From NCBI RefSeq assembly GCF_019331715.1, contig NZ_JAHBBG010000001.1:372001-436000 (forward strand): a stretch of DNA of 64,000 nt, given 5' to 3'. The translations under genes were made by a program, and so were the position numbers. The notes beneath the pieces were generated by a model. It was not told where the DNA came from. It searched no databases and saw only the letters and a list, made by a program, of their open reading frames with translations. Positions 31,898 through 45,586 of this stretch are shown here, in pieces (positions within the stretch are counted from its first letter, which is position 1; every line of letters begins with the position of its first letter). This DNA is from Bifidobacterium simiiventris. GTDB lineage: Bacteria; Actinomycetota; Actinomycetes; Actinomycetales; Bifidobacteriaceae.

Positions 31898-33247
31898 TTA
31901 CTCGACGACGCCCTGATCCTTGACGTCCTGAGTGGCCTTGGCCAGTGCGTCATCAACGCTGGAGGTCTTGGTCATAATCGAGGAGTTGGCGGTCTTGAGC
32001 ACGTCCTGGATGGTGTCGGTACCCTTGCCGACCGGGTTCTCCGGGTTGGTCTTGTGGGTGGTCCAGGCCTTCTTGGACAGATCGTCGTTGGCCATGCCGT
32101 CAGTGCCGAAGTAGGTGTCGGCGACGGAGTCGGAGAAGTAGGCCGGGGTGGTGCCGATCTTGGCGAGCGCCTCGGAGCCCTTCTCACCGGAGGCCCACTT
32201 GACGAATTCCTTGGCGGCGGCCAGCTGCTGGCCGGAGATGTTGGAGGAGACGGCGAGGCCGGTCGGATCGGCGAAGGTCACCGGGGTGTCAGAGGTGGAG
32301 GCGTCCGGGTTCTGCGGGATCGGAGCCATGCCCCACGTGAACTGGTCGGCGTCGCCGGACTTCTGCTGGCTGACGAGCGTGGCGGCGAACCAGGTGCCCA
32401 TCGGCAGCATGGCGGCCTTCTGGGTGCCGAACTGCGCTTGGTACTGGACCTTGGTGGAGTTCGAGGTGTTCCAGTCGATGGTCAGGCCCTCGTCCTGCCA
32501 CTTGAGCGCACGCTCATAGTAGGGCTTGAGGTAGCTGTAGTCGCCCTTGAAGAAGTCGTCGTAGGCGCCGTCGGTCTGTGCCACCGCGAAGCCCTGGACC
32601 ACGGACTGCCAGTTGTGCTGGTACATCGGGTAGACGGAGTTGGCGTCGTAACCGGCCGCGGGCAGCTTCTTCTTGAGTTCCTCGGCGGCCTTGGTGTAGT
32701 CGTCCCACGTCCAGGTGCCGTCAGGGGTGTCCACGCCGGCCTTCTCGAACATGTCCTTGTTGTAGAAGAGTACCCAGGAATCCTGGCGGTACGGCATCGC
32801 GTAGTACTTGCCATCCTCGAGCTTGTACTGGGAGACGTCGATGTTCTTGTCGCCGTCGTAGCCAGCCGCGATGTCCGAGAGATCCGCGAGACCGCCGGAT
32901 TCCGCGGCGTACGTGTAGTACTTCTGCAGGTTCTTGATCGGGAAGACGTCGGGCTGGCTCTTGCCGGAGATGTCGGAGGTCAGCTGCTTGTCGTAGTCAT
33001 CGGCGGAGTACTGCTTGATCTTGACGGTGATGTTCGGGTGATCCTTCATGAAGCCGTCGGCCAGGGTCTGGAACTCCGGGGTGGTGTCGAGCGACCAGCC
33101 GGCGAACGTGATCGTGGTCTTGGCGTTCTCGTCCAACGCCTCGGTCTTGCCGCCGCTGGCGTTGTTGCTCGAGCCGCAGCCGGCGAGCAGCATCACCGCT
33201 GCACCTGCGAACGCGGCCGTTTTGAAGAGCGGAGAGACTTTCCTCAT
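31898..33247 (-). CDS. Sugar-binding lipoprotein of the ABC transporter
   Basis: 449 residues from MRKVSPLFK, which follows GGAAAGGAAA; an ATG 11 codons upstream adds only charged residues. The signal peptide ends in lipobox MLLAGC. The remainder is a type-1 extracellular solute-binding protein of the CUT1 family: TITFAGWSLDTTPEFQTLADGF, WVLFYNKDMFEKAG, GWTWDDYTKA-type segment, and GEKGSEALAKIGTTPAY near the end. It captures an oligosaccharide outside the cell for the MalF/MalG-type permeases. The ligand cannot be predicted. Likely controlled by the LacI-family protein encoded at 33519-34511. Confidence 0.92.
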   Translation of the reverse strand: MRKVSPLFKTAAFAGAAVMLLAGCGSSNNASGGKTEALDENAKTTITFAGWSLDTTPEFQTLADGFMKDHPNITVKIKQYSADDYDKQLTSDISGKSQPDVFPIKNLQKYYTYAAESGGLADLSDIAAGYDGDKNIDVSQYKLEDGKYYAMPYRQDSWVLFYNKDMFEKAGVDTPDGTWTWDDYTKAAEELKKKLPAAGYDANSVYPMYQHNWQSVVQGFAVAQTDGAYDDFFKGDYSYLKPYYERALKWQDEGLTIDWNTSNSTKVQYQAQFGTQKAAMLPMGTWFAATLVSQQKSGDADQFTWGMAPIPQNPDASTSDTPVTFADPTGLAVSSNISGQQLAAAKEFVKWASGEKGSEALAKIGTTPAYFSDSVADTYFGTDGMANDDLSKKAWTTHKTNPENPVGKGTDTIQDVLKTANSSIMTKTSSVDDALAKATQDVKDQGVVE

Positions 33248-33322
33248 GGTGTTTTTCCTTTCCTTCCATTCCGACATCATTGCCGAAACCCGCTTGGTGA
33301 GCGTTCGTTGTGGTCACCTCGT

Positions 33323-33332
33323 AGTGATCACT
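33323..33332. promoter_or_regulatory. Palindrome in the sugar operon leader
   Basis: AGTGATCACT is a perfect 10-bp palindrome between the binding-protein gene and its regulator gene. The gap 33248-33518 (271 nt) holds no gene but must contain the operon promoter; the best -35-like TTGGCA there lacks a good -10, so I do not assign a promoter. Confidence 0.25.
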
Positions 33333-33518
33333 GCTGCACCTTGCGCTTGACTTTGATTATTCACTGATTGATCGTTCCTGATAGTCGTTTGCCAAAATTT
33401 TCCATGTTTGCGATCACCGACGATTGACACGATCAAATTATCCGTTATCGTTCACAACGTAGCGACGACCGCCTATGTACCGCTACAAATCAACCGATCG
33501 GCATCACATGAGCCATGA

Positions 33519-34511
33519 TCATTTCGCATGCGCGCACGTCTCACGAACCAGCAGACGCGTCGGCAAGACGACCGGCCGCGAGATACCGACGCTGCGATGC
33601 CGCACCTGATCGATGAGCAGTCTGGCCGCCTGCTGCCCCATCTCACGCCACGGCGTCGCCACCGAAGTCAACGCCGGCGAGATCAGCGAGCCGAGTTCGA
33701 TGCCGTCGAACCCGATCACCGACACCGACCCCGGCACGTTCACGCCGCGGTCACGCAGCTCGTTGACGAAACCGATCGCCATGAGATCGTTGTAGGCGAA
33801 CACGGCCGTGGTCGGGTTCGCGAGAAACGCGTCGACCGCAAGCGCACCGCCCTTACCGGTCGGCGCGTTCCCGTCGATGCGCCGTAGTCGGATACGCGCC
33901 GCCGCGCATTTGGCGTACAGCGCCTGCCATCGGGTGCTTTCGCTCCAAGACGCCTCCGGGCCGGCCAGATACGTGATCTCGCGATGGCCAAGACCGGCCA
34001 AGAGATCGACCGCCTCGCCAATGCCCTTGGTGCAGTCCGCGATCACCGACTGAATACCGCGCACCGTGCGGTTGACCATCAATACGGGCTTGGTCTGCGC
34101 CACTTTGCGGATCGTCGCGTCCGAAACGCGAGAGGAGAGGAACACGAATCCGTCCGCATGCGGCAGGGTGAGGCTGGCAAGCTTGCGCTCCAATACATTG
34201 CCCTCCTCGGTGTCCACGATCATCAGCCCGTAGCCGTTGCGCAGACATTCGTGCTGGATGCTGTGCGCGAGGTCAGAAAACAGCGGGTTCCTCAGATCGG
34301 CCACGAACGCGGCGATCAGACCGCTCGGCTGGTCGCGCGAGAACGGTTCGACCGTCTCGTTGCGATATCCCAGTTCGTCGGCGATCAGCCGGATGCGCTT
34401 GGCCGTCTCGGCGTTCACCCTGCCGGGACGCGACAACGCGCGCGACACGGTGGATACGGACACGCCGGCCGCGAGCGCAACGTCGTTGATCGTCACCCGT
34501 CCTTGTGCCAT
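33519..34511 (-). CDS. LacI-family transcriptional regulator
   Basis: 330 residues from MAQGRVTINDVALAAG, with AAGGAGA 8 nt upstream. The N-terminal LacI helix-turn-helix (TINDVALAAGVSVSTVSRALS) and hinge helix are followed by a periplasmic-binding-protein-like sensor domain with GLIAAFVADLRNPLFSDL and VIGFDGIELGSLISPALTSV. It lies upstream of the sugar ABC operon in the same orientation, separated by 271 nt, so local control of that operon is likely. An inverted repeat (34588-34611) in its own upstream region may be its operator. Confidence 0.92.
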   Translation of the reverse strand: MAQGRVTINDVALAAGVSVSTVSRALSRPGRVNAETAKRIRLIADELGYRNETVEPFSRDQPSGLIAAFVADLRNPLFSDLAHSIQHECLRNGYGLMIVDTEEGNVLERKLASLTLPHADGFVFLSSRVSDATIRKVAQTKPVLMVNRTVRGIQSVIADCTKGIGEAVDLLAGLGHREITYLAGPEASWSESTRWQALYAKCAAARIRLRRIDGNAPTGKGGALAVDAFLANPTTAVFAYNDLMAIGFVNELRDRGVNVPGSVSVIGFDGIELGSLISPALTSVATPWREMGQQAARLLIDQVRHRSVGISRPVVLPTRLLVRETCAHAK

Positions 34512-34587
34512 GACGAATTCTCCTTGCTCCATTGCGATCATGCATATGCTCGATGTGCAATCAAGTCTAATGCAAAAAAGTGCAACA

Positions 34588-34611
34588 ACGATCATGATCG
34601 AACATGATCGT
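34588..34611. promoter_or_regulatory. Inverted repeat between two divergent regulator genes
   Basis: ACGATCATG (34588-34596) and CATGATCGT (34603-34611) are perfect complements around ATCGAA, in the 216-nt gap between the LacI-type and DeoR/LacI chimeric genes. A probable operator for one or both. Confidence 0.55.
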
Positions 34612-34727
34612 GATATGGTATGCCGTAATTCATGATCGCGCGCCGACGAAGGTGTGCGACATGCGCGTCGAAAAGCACGTGCGGCGAATGCACGGGCACG
34701 ATGCGGCAGCAGGAAAGCGAAGAGGCA

Positions 34728-36020
34728 ATGACCGTTCTCACCGAAACAGCCACAGGCACGTCGGCGGCCGGCGCAACCGGCACCGACGAGAAGAAGTATT
34801 TGCCGGCCGAGCGGCAGGACATCATCCTCGGCATGCTCTCGCGCGGCATCGTCGTGCGTGTCGACGAACTCGCCAAAACACTGGACACGACGCCGATCAC
34901 CGTACGCCGCGACCTCAACACACTCGCCAACGCTGGCCTGATCCGTCGCGTGCGGGGCGGCGCAACCGCGCTCGGCGACGATACGCAGATCGCCGACTTC
35001 TCCGGCGACGCCGCATCGGCCCCGCCATCGCCCGTCCGCCAGTCCGCAGCCTCCCGCGCAAATCGACCGTCCGCGGCGGTCGCGTCACTGTCATCACTGC
35101 CGTTGCAACCGTCCGCCTCGGCCATCCCACCGTTGTCGTCCCCGCAAGCCTCCCGGTTCGCCGACGCCCAATCGCACGGCATGACCCCCACGCTGTCGGG
35201 CACGATCGGCGTGATGTTCCCCGAACCAAGCTTCAACTGGCCGGTCACGTCGCAGGCCATCGACAAGGAGGCCGCCGCTCACGACCTCGGCGTCGAGACG
35301 CGATCGACCACATACGACAACGGCGACGAGATCGCCATCGTGGAGGATCTGCTGTCCGATTCGTCGGTGATCGGGCTGATTCTCGCGCCAAGCGTGCGCA
35401 TGCAGGGATCGGATATCTGGCAGTGGCTCAAGGACGCTCCAGTGCCGGTCGTGCTGGCCGAACGCGAGCCGCCGTTCGGTGTGGACGGACTGGACATCGT
35501 AATGACCGACTACCGCACCGGCGTACGGCAGGTGATCGACCGGTTCGTCGCGCTCGGGCACCGCCGACTGGGACTCGCGCTCACGCATACGCCGGTGTCG
35601 GACTACATCGAAGACTGCTGGCGGTCGGTGACCAAGCGACTGGACACGGTGGACAGCGCGTTCGTGCGCACCAACGTCGCGCCGTACGATTCGGTCGGCG
35701 TCGAATCCGTGGCCAAGCAGGCGATCGACGAAGGCACCACGGCGATGCTCGTCCATTCCGACTGGCTGGCGATGTCGCTTGCGCAGACGCTGGAACGGCA
35801 CGGCGTGGCGATGCCGGCCGACCTGTCGATGATCTCGGTGGACGGCTACATCACGCCGAACTCACGCCCGCTGACGGCGATGCGTTCGGTGCACCGCGAG
35901 CTGGGACGGGTTAGTGTCGACCTGCTCATTTCGCGGTACCTGCATCCCGAGCGGCCGGCGCGGCGCGTGATGGTCGCGCCCGAATTCGTCGAACGAGGCT
36001 CGCTCGCCCCTGCCAGATAG
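34728..36020 (+). CDS. Chimeric regulator: DeoR-type HTH with LacI-type sensor
   Basis: 430 residues from MTVLTETATG; GAAGAGG lies 2-9 nt before this ATG. A DeoR-type winged helix-turn-helix spans about 22-78 (AERQDIILGMLSRG, TPITVRRDLNTLANAGLIRRVRGGA). An Ala/Ser/Pro-rich linker covers about 85-145, and a LacI/GntR-like sugar-binding domain about 148-425 (GTIGVMFPEPSFNWPVTSQA, GHRRLGLAL, STYD and MISVDGYI segments). This domain pairing is uncommon but known in actinobacteria. It is divergent from the LacI regulator gene, with an inverted repeat between them, and lies 101 nt before purF. Confidence 0.8.
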   Translation: MTVLTETATGTSAAGATGTDEKKYLPAERQDIILGMLSRGIVVRVDELAKTLDTTPITVRRDLNTLANAGLIRRVRGGATALGDDTQIADFSGDAASAPPSPVRQSAASRANRPSAAVASLSSLPLQPSASAIPPLSSPQASRFADAQSHGMTPTLSGTIGVMFPEPSFNWPVTSQAIDKEAAAHDLGVETRSTTYDNGDEIAIVEDLLSDSSVIGLILAPSVRMQGSDIWQWLKDAPVPVVLAEREPPFGVDGLDIVMTDYRTGVRQVIDRFVALGHRRLGLALTHTPVSDYIEDCWRSVTKRLDTVDSAFVRTNVAPYDSVGVESVAKQAIDEGTTAMLVHSDWLAMSLAQTLERHGVAMPADLSMISVDGYITPNSRPLTAMRSVHRELGRVSVDLLISRYLHPERPARRVMVAPEFVERGSLAPAR

Positions 36021-36121
36021 CCGCCGGGCCGAACCTTGCGAACAGGCTGATGTAGCCGGCAATTGGTAAGCTGGATTGCTAGTGAAATCCCCTGTCTCCT
36101 ATGGTTCGGAAGGAGCTTGGC

Positions 36122-37627
36122 TTGTCGGCTGAACTCGAAGATATCCACGAAGAATGCGGCATTTTCGGCGTGTGGGGCCACCCTGACGCCGCCCGTCTCA
36201 CCTATTTCGGACTCCACGCACTCCAGCATCGCGGCCAGGAGGGCGCCGGCATCGTCTCGAACGACAACGGCCATCTCATCGGCCACCGCGGGCTGGGCCT
36301 GCTGACCCAGGTGTTCGGCGACGAGCGCGAGATCGCCCGTCTCAAGGGCGACAAGGCCATCGGCCATGTGCGTTACGCCACCGCCGGCTCCGGCACCACC
36401 GACAACATCCAGCCGTTCATCTTCCGCTTCCACGATGGCGACATGGCCCTGTGCCACAACGGCAATCTCACCAACTGCCCGTCGCTGCGCCGCGGCCTCG
36501 AGGACGAAGGCGCGATCTTCCACTCGAACTCCGATACCGAAGTGCTCATGCACCTCATCCGCCGCTCCACCAAGCCGACCTTCATGGACAAGCTCAAGGA
36601 GGCGCTCAACACCGTGCATGGCGGCTTCGCGTACCTGCTCATGACCGAAAACGCGATGATCGGCGCGCTCGACCCGAACGGCTTCCGTCCGCTCTCGCTC
36701 GGCCGCATGAAGAACGGCGCGTATGTGCTCGCGTCCGAGACCTGCGCGCTCGACGTGGTCGGCGCTGAGCTCGTGCGCAACATCCGCCCCGGCGAGATCA
36801 TCGTCGTCTCCGATCACGGCTACAAGATCGTCCAGTACACCGACAAGACGCAGCTGGCGATCTGCTCGATGGAGTTTATCTACTTCGCCCGCCCCGACTC
36901 CGACATCTACGGCGTGAACGTGCACTCCGCCCGCAAGCGCATGGGCGCGCGCCTGGCCGCCGAATCTCCGGTCGAGGCCGACATGGTCATCGGCGTGCCG
37001 AACTCATCGCTGTCAGCCGCGTCCGGCTACGCGGAGGCCGCGCACCTGCCGAACGAGATGGGCCTGATCAAGAACCAGTACGTCGCCCGCACGTTCATCC
37101 AGCCGACGCAGGAGCTGCGCGAGCAGGGCGTGCGCATGAAGCTGTCCGCCGTGCGCGGCGTGGTCAAGGGCAAGCGTGTGATCGTCATCGACGATTCGAT
37201 CGTGCGCGGCACCACCTCGAAACGCATCGTGCAGCTGCTGAAGGAGGCCGGCGCGGCCGAGGTACACATGCGCATCAGCTCGCCGCCGCTCAAGTACCCG
37301 TGCTTCTACGGCATCGACATCTCGACGACCAAGGAGCTGATCGCCGCGAAGAAGTCCGTCGAGGAGATCCGCGACTACATCGGCGCCGACTCGCTCGCGT
37401 TCCTTTCGCTCGACGGCTTGGTCGAGTCGATCGGACTGGGCGCGGACGCCCCGTACGGCGGTCTGTGCGTCGCGTACTTCAACGGCGACTATCCGACCGC
37501 ACTGGACGACTACGAGGACGATTTCCTCAAGTCGCTCACCCCCGAGGATCGTGTGCGTCTGCCCGAGTTCGCGCTCTACAAGAGCAAGTACGAGGGCAAC
37601 GAGTACGCGGTGAAACCCGCGGAATAG
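36122..37627 (+). CDS. purF: Amidophosphoribosyltransferase
   Basis: 501 residues from TTG 36122, chosen because GGAAGGAG (36108-36115) sits 6 nt before it; an ATG at 36101 would place that ribosome binding site inside the gene. First step of purine synthesis: glutamine + PRPP to phosphoribosylamine. An 11-residue propeptide precedes catalytic Cys12 in [11 protein letters not shown] (class II glutaminase), then [10 protein letters not shown], and the PRPP loop [13 protein letters not shown]. Full length for the Bacillus-type, which often carries an iron-sulfur cluster. purM and purD follow, separated by a repeat and a hairpin, so they may not be one transcript. Confidence 0.95.
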   Translation: MSAELEDIHEECGIFGVWGHPDAARLTYFGLHALQHRGQEGAGIVSNDNGHLIGHRGLGLLTQVFGDEREIARLKGDKAIGHVRYATAGSGTTDNIQPFIFRFHDGDMALCHNGNLTNCPSLRRGLEDEGAIFHSNSDTEVLMHLIRRSTKPTFMDKLKEALNTVHGGFAYLLMTENAMIGALDPNGFRPLSLGRMKNGAYVLASETCALDVVGAELVRNIRPGEIIVVSDHGYKIVQYTDKTQLAICSMEFIYFARPDSDIYGVNVHSARKRMGARLAAESPVEADMVIGVPNSSLSAASGYAEAAHLPNEMGLIKNQYVARTFIQPTQELREQGVRMKLSAVRGVVKGKRVIVIDDSIVRGTTSKRIVQLLKEAGAAEVHMRISSPPLKYPCFYGIDISTTKELIAAKKSVEEIRDYIGADSLAFLSLDGLVESIGLGADAPYGGLCVAYFNGDYPTALDDYEDDFLKSLTPEDRVRLPEFALYKSKYEGNEYAVKPAE

Positions 37628-37649
37628 TGTTCCTCCCCGATCGATCAAC

Positions 37650-37744
37650 GTCATTTCGAGCGAAGCGCAGCGCAGCCGAGAAATCTTTCAGATGCCCGGC
37701 ACATACAGATTTCTCCGCTCGGCTATCGCCTCGGTCGAAATGAC
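37650..37744. repeat. GTCATTTCGAGCGAAGCG intergenic repeat
   Basis: The left copy GTCATTTCGAGCGAAGCG and the inverted right end CTCGGTCGAAATGAC form a long hairpin between purF and purM. Same family as 20452-20612 and 63965. Confidence 0.88.
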
Positions 37745-37833
37745 ACGGTGAATCATCACTGCAATCCGTCTTACAGACAACTTTCCCCGCAACGAACACC
37801 ACAACATAACCGCACATTCAAGAAAGGAATGTC

Positions 37834-38871
37834 ATGCCCAAAGCCTATGAGAACGCCGGAGTGAGCGTCGAAGCCGGCTACGAGGTCGTCAAGCGCATCA
37901 AGTCGCACGTCGCCCGCACCAACCGTCCGGGTGTGGTGGGCGGCATCGGCGGCTTCGGCGGCCTGTTCGATCTCGCCTCCCTCGGCTATCAGGAGCCGGT
38001 GCTGATTTCCGGCACCGACGGCGTGGGCACCAAGCTCGTCGTCGCCAAGCTGGCGAACAAGCACGACACCATCGGCATCGATTGCGTGGCCATGTGCGTC
38101 AACGACATCGCCGCGCAGGGCGCCGAGCCGCTGTTCTTCCTCGACTACATCGCGTGCGGCAAGAACGATCCGGCGCTGCTCGAGCAGGTCGTCGCGGGAG
38201 TCGCGGACGGCTGCGTGCAGGCCGGCGCTGGTCTGATCGGCGGCGAAACCGCCGAGATGCCGGGCATGTACGACGAGGACGAGTACGATCTGGCCGGCTT
38301 CGCGGTCGGCGTGGCCGAGAAGTCCGCCATCGTCGACGGCTCGACCATCACCGACGGCGACGTGCTCATCGGCCTGCCGTCCACCGGCGTACACTCCAAC
38401 GGCTTCTCCCTCGTGCGCAAGGCCCTGTTCGAACAGGCCGGCTACACCGTCGACACCGAGCTGGACGAACTCGACGGCGCGAAGCTCGGCGACGTGCTGC
38501 TCACCCCGACCAAGATCTACGTGAAGGCCCTTGCTCCCCTGTTCAAGGCGGGCGTGGTCAAGGGCGTCGCGCACATCACCGGCGGCGGCTTCATCGAGAA
38601 CGTGCCTCGCATGATCCCCGACGGCCTCGCGGCTGAGATCAACCTCGGCTCGTGGCCGGTGCTGCCGATCTTCGACGTGCTCGAGAAGGCCGGCGAGATC
38701 GACCACATGGAGATGTACAACATCTTCAACATGGGCATCGGCATGGTGCTGGCCGTTCCGGCCGAGCGCGCCGACGAGACGCTCGAACTGCTCAAGGCCA
38801 ACGGCGAAGCCGGCTATGTGATCGGCAAGATCACGCCGGACACCGACGGCACGCAGATCGCACTCAAGTAA
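37834..38871 (+). CDS. purM: Phosphoribosylformylglycinamidine cyclo-ligase
   Basis: 345 residues with GAAAGGA just upstream. AIR synthetase: ATP-dependent ring closure in purine synthesis. Motifs [57 protein letters not shown] and [17 protein letters not shown] are typical of the PurM/ThiL fold. Full length. Between purF and purD, in the order usual for bifidobacteria. Confidence 0.97.
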   Translation: MPKAYENAGVSVEAGYEVVKRIKSHVARTNRPGVVGGIGGFGGLFDLASLGYQEPVLISGTDGVGTKLVVAKLANKHDTIGIDCVAMCVNDIAAQGAEPLFFLDYIACGKNDPALLEQVVAGVADGCVQAGAGLIGGETAEMPGMYDEDEYDLAGFAVGVAEKSAIVDGSTITDGDVLIGLPSTGVHSNGFSLVRKALFEQAGYTVDTELDELDGAKLGDVLLTPTKIYVKALAPLFKAGVVKGVAHITGGGFIENVPRMIPDGLAAEINLGSWPVLPIFDVLEKAGEIDHMEMYNIFNMGIGMVLAVPAERADETLELLKANGEAGYVIGKITPDTDGTQIALK

Positions 38872-38884
38872 CTTCCCGTTTTTC

Positions 38885-38911
38885 GTGGCTCCCCTCCGTG
38901 AGGGGAGCCAC
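38885..38911 (+). terminator. GGCTCCCC hairpin between purM and purD
   Basis: GTGGCTCCCCT pairs perfectly with AGGGGAGCCAC around a 5-nt loop, 14 nt after the purM stop. No T-run, so purD may still be reached by read-through. Confidence 0.6.
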
Positions 38912-38943
38912 TTACTTGTCAGATACGAAAGGACTCATCAACA

Positions 38944-40215
38944 ATGGGACAGAAGGTTCTGGTCATCGGCTCCGGCGCCCGTGAGCACGCGATCGCGCAC
39001 GCCCTGCTGCGCGGCGGCAGCGTCGACGAGGTCACCGTCGCCCCGGGCAACCCGGGCATGGCGCTCGACGGCATCCGCGTCGTCTCGCTCGGCTCCTCCA
39101 ACCACGCCGCGCTCATCGACTTCGTGAAGGACAACGGCTACGACTGGGTGTTCATCGGCCCGGAGGTTCCGCTGATCGAAGGCATCGTGGACGCGTTCGC
39201 CGCCGCCGGTATCAAGGCGTTTGGCCCGTCCAAGGCCGCCGCACAGATCGAAGGCTCGAAGGACTTCGCCAAGCAGCTCATGGTGCGTCACGGCATCCCC
39301 ACCGCCAAGTACGAGACGTTCCACGAGCTCGAGCCGGCCGTCGCCTACGTGCACGAGCACGGCGCACCGATCGTCATCAAGGCCGACGGTCTGGCCGCCG
39401 GCAAGGGCGTGACCGTCGCGATGGACGAGGACACCGCCGTCAAGGCGCTCGACGACATCTTCATCGACCATCGCTTCGGCAACGCGGGCGCCAAGGTCGT
39501 CATCGAGGACTTCCTCGAAGGCCAGGAGTTCTCGCTCATGAGCTTCGTGAACGGCACCGAGTTCTGGCCGATGCCGATCTCGCAGGATCACAAGCGCGCC
39601 TACGACAACGATGAAGGCCCGAACACGGGCGGCATGGGCGCGTACAGCCCGGTGCCGCAGATCGGCCAGGACGTGGTCGATACGGCCCTTGAGACGATCG
39701 TCAAGCCCACTGTCGAGGCGATGGCCGCCGAAGGCACGCCGTTCACCGGCATCCTGTACGCGGGCCTGATCGCCACCGCCGACGGCCCGAAGGTCATCGA
39801 GTTCAACGCCCGCTTCGGCGACCCGGAGACCGAGGTCGTGCTGCCGCGTCTGACCTCCGATCTCGGCGCTGGCATCAACGCGATCCTGAACGGCGAGACT
39901 CCGACGTTCGAGTGGAAGACCGACGGCGCGACGCTCGGCGTCGTACTCGCCTCCAAGGGCTACCCGACGAACGTCATCAAGGGCGCCCCGATCCCCGAGA
40001 TCACCGTCGACGCCGATTCACACGTCTACTACGCGGGCGTCGCCTCCGACGACAAGCACGGCCTCGTCGCCGACTCCGGCCGCGTGCTTCTCGTCGAGAC
40101 CTCCGCGGATTCCATCAAGGCCGCACAGGACAAGGTCTATCAGATCATCGACGTGCTCGACACGCACGGCATGTTCTATCGCCACGACATCGGCTCCAAG
40201 GCGCTGAACGCGTGA
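38944..40215 (+). CDS. purD: Phosphoribosylamine-glycine ligase
   Basis: 423 residues with GAAAGGA 10 nt upstream. GAR synthetase: joins glycine to phosphoribosylamine, the step after PurF. Pre-ATP-grasp domain with VLVIGSGAREHAIAHAL, ATP-grasp domain with IVIKADGLAAGKGV and VVIEDFLEGQEFS, and IEFNARFGDPETEVVLPRL carrying metal ligands. Full length. Followed by a strong terminator near 40330. Confidence 0.97.
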   Translation: MGQKVLVIGSGAREHAIAHALLRGGSVDEVTVAPGNPGMALDGIRVVSLGSSNHAALIDFVKDNGYDWVFIGPEVPLIEGIVDAFAAAGIKAFGPSKAAAQIEGSKDFAKQLMVRHGIPTAKYETFHELEPAVAYVHEHGAPIVIKADGLAAGKGVTVAMDEDTAVKALDDIFIDHRFGNAGAKVVIEDFLEGQEFSLMSFVNGTEFWPMPISQDHKRAYDNDEGPNTGGMGAYSPVPQIGQDVVDTALETIVKPTVEAMAAEGTPFTGILYAGLIATADGPKVIEFNARFGDPETEVVLPRLTSDLGAGINAILNGETPTFEWKTDGATLGVVLASKGYPTNVIKGAPIPEITVDADSHVYYAGVASDDKHGLVADSGRVLLVETSADSIKAAQDKVYQIIDVLDTHGMFYRHDIGSKALNA

Positions 40216-40329
40216 TGATGGAGCGTTAGCTTCGTTACGGAGCACTCGACGTACTTTGTACGCCTTCGTGCTCCGCGCTTTGCTACCGCACGCATCATCA
40301 CACGTTCAGTGTGTTAAGCATGCCTATAT

Positions 40330-40376
40330 GAAAATGGGGTTTGTTCCTTTGCAATAAAGGAACAAACTCCATTTCG
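40330..40376. terminator. Bidirectional terminator between purD and pyrF-gmk
   Basis: ATGGGGTTTGTTCCTTT pairs with AAAGGAACAAACTCCAT (one mismatch) around GCAAT, flanked by A- and T-rich bases, between convergent genes. The surrounding 40216-40538 (about 320 nt) holds no gene; it has further inverted repeats and copies of the gmk 3' end. Confidence 0.8.
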
Positions 40377-40538
40377 TATGTCATTCGCTGATGCCGGTAC
40401 CGCGACCGAGGAGCAACGACGAGGACACTTCGTTATTCAGCGTTGCGTAGCATCAGCGAATGATGCGTGCGGAGACCGCCGTCCGAAACCGAAGGCGTGC
40501 TCAGACGTCGAGGTTGAGGAAAGGCGATATACGCTCCA

Positions 40539-42199
40539 TCATTCGCTGATGCCGTACTCCTTGGCGAGGAGGGCCCACAGCTCCTCTGCCGCCTTGTCGA
40601 CGTTGTCGTTGACGATGGTGACGTCGAATTCACCTTCGGCGGCGAGCTCGACTTTGGCGGTTTCCAGACGGCGATTGCGTTCCTCTTCGGTTTCGGTGCC
40701 ACGACCGGTCAAACGACGAACGAGTTCGTCGAAACTGGGCGGAGCGATGAAGACGGAGAGAACCTCCATGCCGAGCTCCTTGGCGCGTTCCTTGACGCGA
40801 CGGGCGCCTTGCAGGTCGATTTCGAGGATGGTGGGCGTACCGGCAGCCAGATGCTCCTCAACGGGCTTAAGCGGCGTGCCGTAGTGCGCGAGGCCATGCA
40901 CGACGGCGGTTTCGAGGAACTCCCCCGCCGCTTCCTTGGCGATGAACTCGTCGTCGGTCATGAACCAGTAGTTCAGGCCGTTCACTTCGCCCGGGCGCGG
41001 CTTGCGCGTGGTGGCGGAAACGGACACCCATACTTCGGGGTGCTTCTTGCGCAATGCGGTTTCCACGGTGCCCTTGCCCACGCCGGCGGGGCCGGTGAGC
41101 ACGAGCAGTCGGCCGCCGCGCAGCGCCTGTTCGTCGTTGTTGTTGTCCATAGCATCGTCCTTGGTCGTGCCGGTATCGGCGGCATCAGACTGAACCGAAG
41201 TTTCTGCCGGAGCCGCGCCGGCCGTCTGCTGCGGCGTATCCACTTCGGCGGAAGCGTTCGTATCGTGTGCCATCGTCGTGCGATCGTTCTTGCGCGTGTC
41301 TTCGGTCGCTTCCAGCAGCGCCTGACGCACGTCGATGGAGATCGCATCGGTCGCCTCGGCCAAAGCCTGGATATCCGGGCCGTGCGAGGCGATGAAACGC
41401 GACACTGTCACGAGCACGTTGCCGCTGGTGCCCTTGAACACCGAGCGCAGGTCCTTGGCTTCCGCGCCCTGCCAGCCGTAGCCGGGAGACAGGATCGGGC
41501 CGGTGAACTGCGCGGGGTCGATGCCGCTGTCGTCGATCCACTGGCCGATGGTCGCGCCGATGATCAGGCCGACCGAACCCATGCCGTTGATGCCGGCGTT
41601 GAATTTCTGCACGGTGCTGGCCACGCCGAACGCGACGGTCTTGCCCTTGTAGTCACCACGCTGGCGGATGGCGGTCTGCAGGCTCGCGCCCTCCTCGTTG
41701 GAGGTGAGCGAGGCGACGAACACGCCGCGGCCGTTGTTGAGCGCGTCGTTGATCACGCCGGACAGCGAACGTGCGCCGTAGTACGGCAGCAGGGTGATCG
41801 CGTCGGCGAGCAGCGGTGCGCCGGGCTTGAAGTAGGCGTCGGAGATGGCCGAGATCGTCGTGGCGAGGCCGCCGTGCAGACAGTCGACGATGGTGATGAT
41901 GCCCATCTGGCGTGCCGCGTACAACACGCGTTCGAGCGCGGCGATGCCTTTGGAACCGTAGCGCTCGAACATCGACGACTGGAATTTGACGGCGGCGGCG
42001 CGGCCGGACGCGGCCTGCAGCATGCGCATGGCGTACAGTTCCGCGCCTTCAGCATCGACGTTGTAGCCCCAGTCAGTGAGGAGCTTGCGATGCGGGTCGA
42101 TTCCTACGCACAACGGGCCGTACTTGGCCATCGAATTGCTCAGGCGCAGACCGAAATCCGAGCGCTGGGCTTGCTGCTCTTCACTGCTGAGGCTATTGG

Positions 42200-42203
<4 letters not shown>
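40539..42203 (-). CDS. pyrF-gmk: Fused orotidine 5'-phosphate decarboxylase / guanylate kinase
   Basis: 554 residues in one open frame with no stop between two enzymes. Residues about 1-305 are OMP decarboxylase of the long type: [35 protein letters not shown], catalytic [11 protein letters not shown], and GATIGQW...[10 protein letters not shown]. Then comes a disordered Ala/Thr/Asp/Glu linker of about 50 residues. From about 360 to the end is guanylate kinase: [15 protein letters not shown] (P-loop), [36 protein letters not shown]. An internal ATG at 41150, 7 nt after AAGGA, would give a free 203-residue kinase, a normal length, so both fused and separate products are possible. The start overlaps the carB stop by 4 nt. 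Confidence 0.88.
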
Positions 42204-45578
<3,375 letters not shown>

Positions 45579-45586
<8 letters not shown>

